NCBI GenBank assembly: GCA_030598065.1
Contig: JAUVQR010000002.1
Span: 1-27,609 of the forward strand
Reading direction: 5' to 3'
Length of the DNA stretch: 27,609 bases
From: Planctomycetota bacterium
GTDB taxonomy: Bacteria; Planctomycetota; Brocadiia; Brocadiales; Bathyanammoxibiaceae
The notes below the pieces were generated by a model. The model worked only from the letters and a program-made list of their open reading frames with translations, was not told where the DNA came from and made no database searches. The translations under genes and the position numbers were made by a program. Shown in pieces: positions 1 to 7,558 of the stretch (position 1 is its first letter; every line of letters begins with the position of its first letter).

Positions 1-696
1 GGCCACCTCCCTCTGCAACTTTGCGTTTGCCTCAGCAAGCTCCGCAGCGCGCTCGGCCTCTAGTCGCTTTAGGGACTCGCTGGATACTTTCGGTGTCTCC
101 TCAGCGAAATAGCTAATTCTGGGTTTTAACTTACTAGAAATATGTTCTTTCCATTTCTTTGTGTCTTCATCAGAAGGTCTTTGTTTTAAGCTTCTTGAAA
201 TATGTTCTAGGGCCTCATCAAGTTGACTGTTATTATAATAAGCAATTGCTAAATTATAATGCATTGTCGGCTCATTTGGATTTAATTCTAAAGCCTGCTT
301 AAAAAGAGCAATTGCGTCGTTAATTCTTTCCTTCTTTATATAGGCCAACCCTAAATTGTTATAAAATGCAAGGCTCTTGTTATTGCGGTCGCCTTTATAG
401 GGTTCTAATAGCCCTATAACTTCATCGGGATTGTTATTGGCATTAATCTTGCTTGCTTTTTTCCCCAACAGTTCATAGTTAACTGTAGGTGTCTTTTCCT
501 GAGCATAAACAACCTTGCAGTCTAACAGATTCAATTTCGATAAGGATTCAACAGTAGCCCAGATAGAAAATATGTCTTTGTTCCTTCTTCCTTTAAGAAA
601 GAAAGAGCTATTGTTATGTTGAGCGAAATCCATTCCGACTACTGTTGCTAACGCGAAAAATCCTGCAAGAGTCAAAACATATTTCTTTGGTTTCAT
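1..696 (-). CDS. TPR-repeat protein, 3' end cut by window edge
   Basis: The frame is open from an ATG at 696 to the window edge (232 codons, no stop), so the C terminus is missing. I translated it by hand. Residues 1-20 (MKPKKYVLTLAGFFALATVV) are a basic start followed by a hydrophobic stretch, either a signal peptide or an N-terminal anchor. Residues about 80-180 hold tetratricopeptide motifs: NNLGLAYIKKERINDAIALF, a following ALELNP, then HYNLAIAYYNNSQLDEALEH. The last 30 visible residues (ESLKRLEAERAAELAEANAK) look like the start of a charged coiled coil. TPRs bind proteins or peptides; the partner is unknown. It is the third gene of a minus-strand run behind two cytochrome genes, 29 bases after the second. 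There is no clear Shine-Dalgarno sequence. The gene is much more AT-rich than its neighbours, which may mean recent transfer. Confidence 0.8.
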   Translation of the reverse strand, partial: MKPKKYVLTLAGFFALATVVGMDFAQHNNSSFFLKGRRNKDIFSIWATVESLSKLNLLDCKVVYAQEKTPTVNYELLGKKASKINANNNPDEVIGLLEPYKGDRNNKSLAFYNNLGLAYIKKERINDAIALFKQALELNPNEPTMHYNLAIAYYNNSQLDEALEHISRSLKQRPSDEDTKKWKEHISSKLKPRISYFAEETPKVSSESLKRLEAERAAELAEANAKLQREVA

Positions 697-725
697 GCGT
701 ATTTTAGTATTTTTCAACCCGGTTC

Positions 726-1121
726 CTATTCCCTTCGCAGATTGTGGCAATCCATGCACGACATTATTACCTGGATGTATATCAATCTGGCGCCGTCGCC
801 GTTCCTTATCTCTACAAATGATTCAAGCGTTTTTACGGCCGAGCGCAATGACCCGTCGCGCGCCTCAAGTTTCTGCCTGTAAGCGCCCTTCCAGCCAAGG
901 GGCCTGGTTGACTCCAGTAGAATTTCCGTGCCTTCCTCGACTTGAGGCCAATTGTTTATTGCGAGACCCGCCATTATCTTTTTGGCGCCGTCAAGCCTGC
1001 GCTCCATGATTTCCTTTATAAATGCCTTGGACTGCCCCTGGGTTACGCTTCCCATATAAAACGTCAAAATCAAGCACGATAACGTTATAATGCTGAACCC
1101 CTTCAGAGTTCGGTTAACCAT
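726..1121 (-). CDS. Exported mono-haem cytochrome c'-like protein (copy B)
   Basis: 131 residues. A longer frame opens at 1205, but the ATG at 1121 is preferred. It has an AAGGAAGG Shine-Dalgarno about 9 bases upstream, and the product then begins with a signal peptide (MVNRTLKGFSIITLSCLILT). The mature part is mostly helical and ends with a single CxxCH haem site (CMDCH) seven residues before the C terminus. A C-terminal haem motif on a helical protein of about 110 residues is the pattern of class II (cytochrome c') proteins, which are four-helix bundles in the periplasm that bind gases or carry electrons. It is clearly paralogous to the gene at 1208-1603: both have MxxRLD...GLAxxNW...E.GT, and both end in CHxL..E. 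Function beyond haem binding is not visible. It could be an electron carrier or an NO/CO-binding protein. Confidence 0.85.
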   Translation of the reverse strand: MVNRTLKGFSIITLSCLILTFYMGSVTQGQSKAFIKEIMERRLDGAKKIMAGLAINNWPQVEEGTEILLESTRPLGWKGAYRQKLEARDGSLRSAVKTLESFVEIRNGDGARLIYIQVIMSCMDCHNLRRE

Positions 1122-1207
1122 ATCTATTCGCCTTCCTTTCTGACCGTAAAAATAGATTCCCCGGGGGTAAGAGTTAACGTCCAAACCGGTTAACTGGCGG
1201 TTCATTA

Positions 1208-1603
1208 TTACTCAGGCGGCAGGTCGTGACACCCCCAGCACGCGATGGTTACCTGTATAAACGCTCGCTGGGTATCGGCCAGGTTCTTTTTATTGACCTT
1301 TTCCATCAGTATCTCGGCTGCAGAGCGAAAGGCATCGTCCCGCTTCTTGAACAATTCCTTGCCGGGTTCTGACCAGTCGATAGCCTCGCAGGTCTCTATC
1401 AGGCCCCGTGTACCATTTTCTATGTTGTGCCAATTGTCTACCGCAAGCCCGGAAAGCAATTTCCCCATGCTGTCCAATCGTTTTTGCATTTGCTCCTTGA
1501 GTTCCGTATTATTTCCTCCAAACGCACCTGCTTGTGAGAATAATGCGAAAAAAAGGTAAAATGCAGACATGACGGCAAAAGCTCTCAAGTTTAGTAAGTT
1601 CAT
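1208..1603 (-). CDS. Exported mono-haem cytochrome c'-like protein (copy A)
   Basis: 131 residues from the ATG at 1603. This start has an excellent Shine-Dalgarno (AAGGAGGTGGTG directly before the ATG) and gives a signal peptide (MNLLNLRAFAVMSAFYLFFA, cleavage probably after SQAGA). The ATG at 1660 would place untypical residues before the signal. The mature chain is helical, with a CWGCH haem-attachment site near the C terminus, as in cytochrome c'-type four-helix bundles. It is the first gene of the minus-strand run (copy A, copy B, TPR protein) and the best placed for a promoter in the long upstream gap. Copies A and B are the same length and keep the same blocks (KRLDSMGKLLSGLAVDNW against RRLDGAKKIMAGLAINNW), so they arose by tandem duplication. 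The periplasmic location and c-type maturation follow from the signal peptide and CxxCH. The redox partner is unknown. Confidence 0.87.
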   Translation of the reverse strand: MNLLNLRAFAVMSAFYLFFALFSQAGAFGGNNTELKEQMQKRLDSMGKLLSGLAVDNWHNIENGTRGLIETCEAIDWSEPGKELFKKRDDAFRSAAEILMEKVNKKNLADTQRAFIQVTIACWGCHDLPPE

Positions 1604-1722
1604 CACCACCTCCTTGTCCGTAATGTTGTTGCAGTGCGGCCAATGGGAAAATGCCTGCACCGGGTCGGCAAAGTGACGTCAAAAAAGGGCATTCCCATAG
1701 GCCCGTCCTCCTGCTGGCCCAT

Positions 1723-1751
1723 ATCTTGAACCATACGGCACGAATTGTCAA
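1723..1751 (-). promoter_or_regulatory. Weak candidate promoter for the cytochrome genes
   Basis: On the minus strand there is a perfect -35 TTGACA (1746-1751), a 17-base spacer and a poor -10 CAAGAT (1723-1728). It points at the cytochrome genes, with a leader of about 110 bases. The -10 box matches only half the consensus, so this is tentative. Confidence 0.3.
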
Positions 1752-1815
1752 CGTTTGTATGGCGGTACATCCGGTTGTCCGGTTGTCGTCCGAGTTTTCC
1801 CATGCCATACAACGT
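1751..1815. repeat. Imperfect inverted repeat in the intergenic region
   Basis: ACGTTTGTATGGC (1751-1763) is the reverse complement of GCCATACAACGT (1804-1815) apart from one extra T. The 40-base interval contains the tandem CCGGTTGT CCGGTTGT. It could be a long-loop RNA hairpin or a pair of operator half-sites upstream of the cytochrome genes. Nothing in the sequence decides between them. Confidence 0.45.
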
Positions 1816-2027
1816 CGGAGATGTCCCGCGCGACCGTTATGCGCCACCGCGTCCCGCGAAGACCTGTCCCCGGGCATACCTAGAAATACGGCCGAGTGTA
1901 GCCATAGCCCCGTGAATTATCTTCGCCCTCCCTCCAAGCGGTTGGCAGCCGGGAGCCCCGCAGCAATTACTAAACACCCGGGGCCGGTTGACGAGCCGTC
2001 ACACATAACCCTAGAAGAAATAAACAC

Positions 2028-2056
2028 TTGACATTAGGCCGGAAAACCACTATCTT
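2028..2056 (+). promoter_or_regulatory. Candidate sigma-70 promoter, distal
   Basis: TTGACA (2028-2033), a 17-base spacer and TATCTT (2051-2056). It is oriented towards the gene at 2211 and would give a leader of about 150 bases, or a separate short transcript. Confidence 0.45.
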
Positions 2057-2153
2057 CGCCTTTGACTTGTACGCAGGGGGACTAATTCGGTTTGTATACG
2101 TTTGTCACGCTTATCTTTCTTTACGTTAGTTCCGCAAGCATTCCAAGGCATAG

Positions 2154-2181
2154 TTGACCGTAGAAATAAACCGGGTATAAA
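2154..2181 (+). promoter_or_regulatory. Candidate sigma-70 promoter for the zinc-ribbon gene
   Basis: TTGACC (2154-2159), a 16-base spacer and TATAAA (2176-2181). Transcription would start near 2188, about 20 bases before the gene at 2211, which fits a proximal promoter well. Confidence 0.6.
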
Positions 2182-2210
2182 AAGGTCACAAATATTAAAA
2201 GGGGGTTATC

Positions 2211-2723
2211 ATGGGATTCCTGTGGAAGACCGGTAAACAAGAAACCAAAGGGGAAAAGAAACTAAAGGTTGCCAAGTCGCTAAAAGTCTTGAGCAAGGCC
2301 ATGAGACATAAGAAAGAAGACGTTCGTAAAGAGGCGACGCTCAAGCTGCGCGTCCTGCTAAGCGAAGCCAGGGAAGAGTTAAACCTGGAAGAGAAAAAGA
2401 TAGGCGGGACGAGATATCCAGTGGTTACAGACTGCCGCATTTTCTGCGCGATAGCCAACGTCTCCGACCTGGGCGCCTTACGTTTTCCCCTCAAGAATTA
2501 CAAGAACGTTGCTGATAGCGTCGCTTGCTGCTACTCGGCCATAGCCCAGCCGGGCAAGGCCGTAACCAAAGGCCGCGTGGTGTGCGCTTCGTGCAGCGAA
2601 GATTTCTCGAGTGTAAAGTCTGTAGGGGACTCCGAGAAGATGTACTATAGCCCCACCAGCTCCGCAATCCATTGCGCAAATTGCAACAGCACGGATGGCC
2701 TCTACGTCTACACCAAAAAGTAG
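2211..2723 (+). CDS. Zinc-ribbon protein of unknown function
   Basis: 170 residues with no family that I recognise. The start ATG follows AAAAGGGGG with a 6-base spacer. Residues 1-60 are lysine-rich and helical (KSLKVLSKAMRHKKEDVRKE) and resemble one HEAT/ARM-like helical pair. The C-terminal 50 residues carry two CxxC knuckles (CASC and CANC) separated by about 30 residues, the spacing of a zinc ribbon. Four further cysteines (DCRIFC, ACC) lie in the middle. There is no signal peptide or membrane segment, so it is probably cytoplasmic. It stands alone with its own promoter candidates and long non-coding flanks on both sides. A role in nucleic-acid or protein binding is only inferred from the zinc ribbon. 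Confidence 0.72.
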   Translation: MGFLWKTGKQETKGEKKLKVAKSLKVLSKAMRHKKEDVRKEATLKLRVLLSEAREELNLEEKKIGGTRYPVVTDCRIFCAIANVSDLGALRFPLKNYKNVADSVACCYSAIAQPGKAVTKGRVVCASCSEDFSSVKSVGDSEKMYYSPTSSAIHCANCNSTDGLYVYTKK

Positions 2724-2751
2724 GGGAAGTAGTAACAAGCGCAAGCTATTT

Positions 2752-2794
2752 CCTGAAGAAACCGGCCGTGCGCCCTTAGCCAGTTTCTTGCAGG
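2752..2794 (+). other. Hairpin downstream of the zinc-ribbon gene
   Basis: CCTGAAGAAAC (2752-2762) pairs with GTTTCTTGCAGG (2783-2794), giving 11 base pairs with one bulged base and a 20-base loop. There is no T-run after it, so it is not a standard intrinsic terminator. Confidence 0.4.
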
Positions 2795-2986
2795 CGAAAC
2801 ACCGTGTGTTAAGAGGCGCCAGGCTGCCTATGGAGCCGGTGTAGCCGGTGGCGTCGCCCGTGCCCCATTCATTCTGCGTCGTAATTTTCTATCACCACCT
2901 TACATCCGGCCCCTCAAAAAGCCGGGCTCTTGCGGGCAGTCTACGAACGGTATCCGTCCGGGTTATCTTGGGCCATGAGAATTGAT

Positions 2987-3015
2987 TTGACATTTCGCAA
3001 CCAAGGATTTAAATC
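2987..3015 (+). promoter_or_regulatory. Possible promoter of the glycan cluster
   Basis: A perfect -35 TTGACA (2987-2992), then 17 bases and a poor -10 TAAATC (3010-3015), about 50 bases before the start at 3073. Only the -35 box is convincing. Confidence 0.35.
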
Positions 3016-3072
3016 TAGATGTTTTACTCTCTTATTCCACCTGGGGAATATAGCCGAATTGGTTAAAAGGGT

Positions 3073-4080
3073 ATGATTAGACTGGCAATTGTGGGAGCGG
3101 GTTATTGGGGCCCTAACCTGATACGGAACTTCCTGAAGATAGATCCTGAGATGGTTCACGTCGTTTGTGAACGGAGCGAGACGCGCCGCGACCACATAGC
3201 CAAGGAATTTCCCGGTCTAAAATTTTGCAGCGATTATTCCGAAGTCCTAAAAGATGACGACGTAGACGCCGTGGTAATCGTAGTTCAGCCCGCATTCCAC
3301 CACGATATGGCACGGGCCGCACTGCTCAACGGGAAGCACGTCTTTGTTGAGAAACCACTGGCGCTTACCGACGATGAATGCAAGGACTTGATACGCCTGG
3401 CCGAGGACCGCAACCTGACCCTGATGGTGGGGCACGTCTTCGAGTATAATGCCGCCGTAAGGAAGGCGAAAGAGATAATTGATTCAGGTGCCCTTGGGGA
3501 CATATACTATCTTTACTCGGAAAGGACAGACCTCGGCACGGTGAAGGCCGACGTAAACGCCATGTGGAATATCGCTCCCCATGACGTATCCATAATGCTA
3601 TATTGGCTCGGCCAGGAACCTAAGAACGTAAGCGCACGGGGCTATACCTACCTGCAGAACGGAGTTGAAGACGTGGTGCATATGGCCCTGGAATTTCCGT
3701 CCGGAATAAACGCGGATATTCACGTAAGCTGGCTTAGCCCAAAAAGGATAAGAAGCACTACTGTAGTGGGCAGCAAGAACATGATCGTTTATGATGAGCT
3801 CAGCGCTGACGGTAAGATTAAGGTCATAAAGAACGAACTCTGCGCCAACGGCTTCGACCAAAAGAAAGACAAATACGTAAAAAAGAAGGGCGAGGTGGTG
3901 ACGCCCGAATTAGAGGATTACGAGCCTCTTCACCTGGAATGTAAACACTTTGTGGAATGCGTCAAGAGCGGGCAGAAACCGCTCACCGACGGCGAAAACG
4001 GCCGTAGGGTGGTCAGGATTCTCGAACTGGCACAGGAATCATTGACACGGGGTGGAAAAACGATAACGATAGCAAGCTGA
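3073..4080 (+). CDS. Gfo/Idh/MocA-family nucleotide-sugar dehydrogenase
   Basis: 335 residues, a normal length for the family. The N terminus is a Rossmann nucleotide-binding fold (LAIVGAGYWGPNLIRNF, residues 4-20). The catalytic EKPLALT lysine motif is near residue 95, and a second conserved block, NIAPHDVSIMLYWLG, is near residue 170. These enzymes oxidise a hydroxyl of a sugar nucleotide with NAD(P)+. It lies 11 bases before a DegT-type aminotransferase. That pairing is the hallmark of WbpB/WbpE (UDP-3-amino uronic acid) and GnnA/GnnB (UDP-GlcNAc3N for lipid A), where the dehydrogenase makes the 3-keto sugar. So the likely role is the first step of an amino-sugar pathway in the cytoplasm. 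The exact substrate cannot be read from the sequence. The ribosome site (AAAAGGG) sits very close to the ATG, but the Rossmann motif fixes this start. Confidence 0.9.
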   Translation: MIRLAIVGAGYWGPNLIRNFLKIDPEMVHVVCERSETRRDHIAKEFPGLKFCSDYSEVLKDDDVDAVVIVVQPAFHHDMARAALLNGKHVFVEKPLALTDDECKDLIRLAEDRNLTLMVGHVFEYNAAVRKAKEIIDSGALGDIYYLYSERTDLGTVKADVNAMWNIAPHDVSIMLYWLGQEPKNVSARGYTYLQNGVEDVVHMALEFPSGINADIHVSWLSPKRIRSTTVVGSKNMIVYDELSADGKIKVIKNELCANGFDQKKDKYVKKKGEVVTPELEDYEPLHLECKHFVECVKSGQKPLTDGENGRRVVRILELAQESLTRGGKTITIAS

Positions 4081-4091
4081 AGGAAACAAAC

Positions 4092-5216
4092 ATGGAGCGT
4101 ATTGCTACCGCGGAAAAGATAAGACTGGTAGACCTGGGTGCCCAGTATCAGGCAATCCATAAAGAAATATGGTCTGCGATGAGAAACGTTGTTGAAAACA
4201 GCGCATTTGTCCTGGGTAAGCATGTAAAGGACTTCGAGGGCGATTTTGCCGCATTCTGCAACGCCCGCTTTGCAATCGGCGTGGCAAGCGGCACGGACGC
4301 CCTTACACTCTCGCTGAAGGCGCTTGGGATTGGCCCCGGGGACGAGGTCATCACCGCGCCCAACTCGGCGTTTCCCACCGCAGAAGCGATAACCCTTACG
4401 GGGGCGAAGGTCGTTTTCGCGGATATAAACCCGGACACGTTTAACATAGACCCGGCGGAGGTGGAGAAGAAAATCACCAAGAAGACCAAGGCTATAATGC
4501 CGGTCCACCTCTACGGCCTGCCCGCGCAGATGGACGAACTGGAGGAGCTTTGCCGGACCCATGACCTCAAGCTGGTGGAAGACGCGGCTCAGGCCCACGG
4601 GGCCGAGTACAAAGGCCGGAGGGTTGGCACCATTGGGAACGTCGCATGCTTCAGCTTTTACCCCTCAAAGAACCTCGGCGCCTACGGGGACGGTGGCGCG
4701 GTGGTTACAAACGACGAAGCCATCGCCGACAAGGCCCGCATGTTGAGGAACCACGGAAGACACGAAAAATATTGCCATGAAATCGAAGGCTGCAACAGCA
4801 GGCTAGACGCGCTTCAGGCGGCAATACTCTCCGTTAAGCTCAAATATCTTGACGAATGGAATAAAAAGAGGCGGCAGCATGCCCGGTACTATGACGAACT
4901 ACTGTCTTCCGTAGAAAACGTGATTACACCCACTATACCGGCCAAGATGAAATCCGTTCATCACGTCTACGTCATCAGGGTAAGGGACAGAGACAACCTG
5001 AGAAAGAAGCTAAAAGAAGATAATATCGACACGGGCATACACTACCCCATTCCCCTGCACCTTCAGCCCGCGCTGGCCTACATGGGGCTGGAAAGCGGGT
5101 CATTTCCCAGGGCGGAGGAGGCCACTTCGACAATCCTGAGCCTGCCACTTTACCCTGAAATGTCTAAAGAGCAGGTCGAAAGGGTAGCAGATGCCGTAAA
5201 ACAGCACGCCAAATAA
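4092..5216 (+). CDS. DegT/DnrJ/EryC1/StrS-family PLP sugar aminotransferase
   Basis: 374 residues, full length for the family. It starts with the typical VDLGAQY block. PLP-binding motifs are present in order: ASGTDAL (65-71), the aspartate of VEDAAQAHG (about 162-170) and the internal-aldimine lysine K193 in FSFYPSKNLGAYGDGG. The C-terminal part has the IHYPIPLHLQPA block. It transfers an amino group, usually from glutamate, to a keto sugar nucleotide. It follows the Gfo/Idh dehydrogenase closely, so its substrate is probably the 3-keto UDP-sugar made by that enzyme (WbpE or GnnB type). An ArnB-like role is possible, but the adjacent Gfo/Idh partner argues for 3-amination. The ribosome site is AAGGA, about 7 bases before the ATG. 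It is in one operon with its neighbours. Confidence 0.92.
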   Translation: MERIATAEKIRLVDLGAQYQAIHKEIWSAMRNVVENSAFVLGKHVKDFEGDFAAFCNARFAIGVASGTDALTLSLKALGIGPGDEVITAPNSAFPTAEAITLTGAKVVFADINPDTFNIDPAEVEKKITKKTKAIMPVHLYGLPAQMDELEELCRTHDLKLVEDAAQAHGAEYKGRRVGTIGNVACFSFYPSKNLGAYGDGGAVVTNDEAIADKARMLRNHGRHEKYCHEIEGCNSRLDALQAAILSVKLKYLDEWNKKRRQHARYYDELLSSVENVITPTIPAKMKSVHHVYVIRVRDRDNLRKKLKEDNIDTGIHYPIPLHLQPALAYMGLESGSFPRAEEATSTILSLPLYPEMSKEQVERVADAVKQHAK

Positions 5217-5240
5217 CCTGGAGGTCTTCCCGATATATAA

Positions 5241-5975
5241 GTGACTACCGCGCAAAAATTCTCCGTTGTACTTCCCCTGCATAATGAAGAAGGCAATCTC
5301 AGGGAACTTCACTCCAGACTTCAGGCGGTTTTTGAAGGGTTAGGGAGTCCCTACGAGATTATATTCGTAGATGACGCAAGCACAGATGAAAGCTTCGAGA
5401 CCCTAAGAGACATAAACGCCAACAACCCCTTTGTAAGAGTTATACGGTTCAAAGAGAACTGTGGTGAGTCGGCCGGCCTTGCCGCAGGCTTCGAGGCGGC
5501 AAGGGGCGAGATTATCATAGCCATGGACGCGGACCTGCAGTGTGAACCGGGGGAAATACCGGGACTCATTGAAAAACTCAAGGACTACGACGTCGTGTGG
5601 GGCCTGCGGGCCGACAGGCAAGACGACCTGACAAGAAACGTGCTCTCCTGGGGAGGGAACTTCGTCCGAAGGGTGCTTATAGGCGATACCGCCGCGGACG
5701 CCGGTTCTCCGCTGCGCGCCATGAAAAAGGAAGTAACCCGGAAGGTCAGGCTGTTTAAGGGTTTGCATCGTTTCTACCCGACGCTATGCAGGATGGAAGG
5801 CTTTAGCGTGGTAGAAATCCCGATAACCCATTATCCAAGGAAACACGGACAATCCAAGTACAATATCAGAAACCGTCTCTTCAAATACATGGTAGACCTC
5901 ATAGCGGTCAAGTGGATGCACAGCAGGTACATCGACTATGAGATAATAGAAGAATTAGATGAACGAACTTCTTAG
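5241..5975 (+). CDS. GT2 glycosyltransferase, dolichol/polyprenyl-phosphate sugar synthase type
   Basis: 244 residues starting at GTG, with GGAGGT about 15 bases upstream, a rather long spacing. It is a GT-A fold: VVLPLHNEEGNL (9-20), IFVDDASTD (41-49) and the metal-binding DxD at D96/D98 in AMDADLQ. HYPRKHGQSKYN near residue 200 is the pattern of DPM1/ArnC-like enzymes. It has no C-terminal membrane segments, unlike ArnC or the second GT2 in this window, so it resembles the soluble, membrane-associated DPM1 form. It should transfer a sugar from a nucleotide donor to polyprenyl phosphate on the cytoplasmic face. It overlaps the next gene, an ArnT-like transferase, by 17 bases. That agrees with its making the lipid-linked donor for the ArnT-like enzymes. 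Confidence 0.9.
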   Translation: MTTAQKFSVVLPLHNEEGNLRELHSRLQAVFEGLGSPYEIIFVDDASTDESFETLRDINANNPFVRVIRFKENCGESAGLAAGFEAARGEIIIAMDADLQCEPGEIPGLIEKLKDYDVVWGLRADRQDDLTRNVLSWGGNFVRRVLIGDTAADAGSPLRAMKKEVTRKVRLFKGLHRFYPTLCRMEGFSVVEIPITHYPRKHGQSKYNIRNRLFKYMVDLIAVKWMHSRYIDYEIIEELDERTS

Positions 5976-7515
5976 GAAAGAACTACCCTGGGCGCTGATT
6001 TTAACCCTGCTGTGTCTTTCCCTGTACCTACCCTGCCTTGGCAACAGGGACCTGTGGGGGAGTGTCGAGCCACAGTACGCGGAAGTAGCCAGGGAGACAT
6101 TGGTGGACGGGCACTGGATGATCCCCCACTACAACGGCACGCTCTATACTTTCAAACCGCCATTCTACCCATGGCTTATAGCGCTGACCAGCATTCCGGT
6201 GGGGGACGTCACAGAGTTTACCGCGCGGCTGCCGTCCGCTCTGAGCGCCCTTGGGATGATACTGCTCGTTTACTTCCTGGGTAAAGAACTCCTTGGTCAG
6301 CGTGCCGGACTGCTCGCGGCGTTAATACTAATCTCGTCGCCACAGTTCTATAAATCCGCCTGCATGGTACGCATAGACATGCCCCTGGCCTTCCTCGCCA
6401 CGGCCAGTATGACGGCGCTATACCTGGGTCTTGCTCGTCCCAGTACCGCCTATTACCTGCTGGGATGGTTTCTTGCAACGCTGGCGTCGATGTTAAAGGG
6501 CCCGTTAGTACCACTTGTAATGGCGACTGTAGTACTCATATACCTCTGTTCCAAGAGAGATTTTAGGCTACTTATCAGCCGGTGGACGGCCCTCGGCGCC
6601 CTAATCTCCGTTGCGACCTTTTCGGCATGGCTTCTGCCCGTTTACTTCGGGGATGGGCGCAACTACATAAATGAGATGTACATCTTGTTGAGCGCATATA
6701 CGACACACGAATACCATACAGAGAGTATCTACTTTTACCTGCCGGAGCTGTTAGGGATTGGCCCCTGGGTCTTACTAATCCCGGTAGCCATATTCATGTT
6801 TTTCAGAGACAGGGTGGAAGGACTAAGATTGCCCTGCGTGTGGTTTCTGGTCATGCTGTTCGTCTTCAGCATGATAGCCACCAAGCACAGCAGGTACCTT
6901 CTGCCGCTGTATCCCGCCGCCGCGCTGCTTGCCGCGTTTCCGCTGGACAGATACGTGTCAAAGAGCGCGCCCTCATGGCCGGGATTAAAGGCGTTTCCGC
7001 TCCTCTTGTTTGCCGTTATAGTAGGTGTCGAAATAGCGCTGCTGAGTTCCGGTTGCCTTCCATTTCCGGTCGTGAGTCTTGCCGCAGGCGTCGTGTGCCT
7101 CCTTCTGGCGATATTTTTCGCCCAGCGAGCCGGCCAGTTCCACCTGGTCTTCTGGGCCGTACTGCTGGTGATGGTCGCCTTTGGAGTAGGCCGCAACCAG
7201 TTCCTTCTGCCGGGGGAGAACGAAAAGAGGTCGGAAAAGGCCCTTTGCCAGGACATCATCAATCACATCGAACCCGGCGCCGAATGGGGCGTGTACGACA
7301 ACCTGAGGGCGGCGTATATCTTTTACACCAGGACATACCCGAGAAGCCTCGTGAACGAAAAGTCTCTGGCTGAATTCTTTTCGTCCGATAAGAAAGTCTA
7401 TTGCCTCATAAGCGAGGAGAAACTCAAGAAACTAGAACTACCCGTGACGGAAGCGGCCAGACTGAAGGGTACGGACAAGCATAACACTGTATTCATGCTT
7501 ATCTCCAATCGATAG
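5959..7515 (+). CDS. ArnT/PMT-like GT-C glycosyltransferase, copy 1
   Basis: 518 residues with about a dozen hydrophobic segments and an N-terminal first loop of the ArnT (GT83)/PMT type. The family takes a sugar from polyprenyl phosphate on the outer side of the inner membrane and adds it to lipid A, another lipid or protein. The first loop reads LWGSVEPQYAEVARE (32-46). The position that is usually Asp, in an Asp-Glu pair, is Val36 here, and Glu37 remains. The KPP motif (FKPPFYPW) and the later VRIDMP aspartate are kept. The C-terminal 100 residues form a small soluble domain (EKRSEKALC...YIFYTRTYP) that ends in LISNR, a block shared by all four copies. The start overlaps the GT2 gene, so it is translationally coupled. 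It may be active with an altered mechanism, or be a non-catalytic partner. Confidence 0.88.
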   Translation: MNELLRKELPWALILTLLCLSLYLPCLGNRDLWGSVEPQYAEVARETLVDGHWMIPHYNGTLYTFKPPFYPWLIALTSIPVGDVTEFTARLPSALSALGMILLVYFLGKELLGQRAGLLAALILISSPQFYKSACMVRIDMPLAFLATASMTALYLGLARPSTAYYLLGWFLATLASMLKGPLVPLVMATVVLIYLCSKRDFRLLISRWTALGALISVATFSAWLLPVYFGDGRNYINEMYILLSAYTTHEYHTESIYFYLPELLGIGPWVLLIPVAIFMFFRDRVEGLRLPCVWFLVMLFVFSMIATKHSRYLLPLYPAAALLAAFPLDRYVSKSAPSWPGLKAFPLLLFAVIVGVEIALLSSGCLPFPVVSLAAGVVCLLLAIFFAQRAGQFHLVFWAVLLVMVAFGVGRNQFLLPGENEKRSEKALCQDIINHIEPGAEWGVYDNLRAAYIFYTRTYPRSLVNEKSLAEFFSSDKKVYCLISEEKLKKLELPVTEAARLKGTDKHNTVFMLISNR

Positions 7516-7558
7516 GGGCACGTGTGAGCACAACTGAAACATTGCAAAGGTACAAGAG

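Larger units (their letters stand above)
1604..2210. other. 607-base intergenic region between divergent genes
   Basis: No convincing gene lies here; the open frames on either strand lack a ribosome site and a protein-like composition. It holds the start signals of the minus-strand cytochrome genes at its left end, the inverted repeat at 1751-1815, and two good plus-strand promoter candidates (2028-2056 and 2154-2181) at its right end. About 200 bases (roughly 1816-2027) are unexplained. Confidence 0.6.
2724..3072. other. 349-base intergenic region before the glycan cluster
   Basis: No gene is supported. It is GC-rich and rich in short complementary stretches: the 2752-2794 hairpin, CGCCA/TGGCG enclosing GGCT/AGCC around 2817-2855, and CCGGC/GCCGG near 2906-2925. 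It ends in an AT-richer stretch with a promoter candidate at 2987-3015. It may be an RNA leader of the glycan operon. It does not match any riboswitch class I know by eye. Confidence 0.45.

Noticed and set aside
695..1009. Plus-strand open frame opposite the second cytochrome gene
   Set aside because: It is antisense to a gene with signal peptide, haem motif and ribosome site, and has no ribosome site itself.
1651..2031. 126-residue plus-strand open frame in the intergenic region
   Set aside because: Composition is Pro/Arg/Ser-rich and unlike a folded protein, with no ribosome site or recognisable motif.
2478..2880. Long open frame on the minus strand overlapping the zinc-ribbon gene
   Set aside because: It has no supported start codon or ribosome site, and the opposite strand encodes a better-supported gene with promoter and CxxC motifs.
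2724..3072. Known riboswitch (cobalamin, c-di-GMP or SAM type)
   Set aside because: The stems do not line up with any consensus core I could recall, and the downstream genes are not typical targets.
3930..4598. 222-residue minus-strand frame
   Set aside because: Antisense to the dehydrogenase and aminotransferase, both clear family members.
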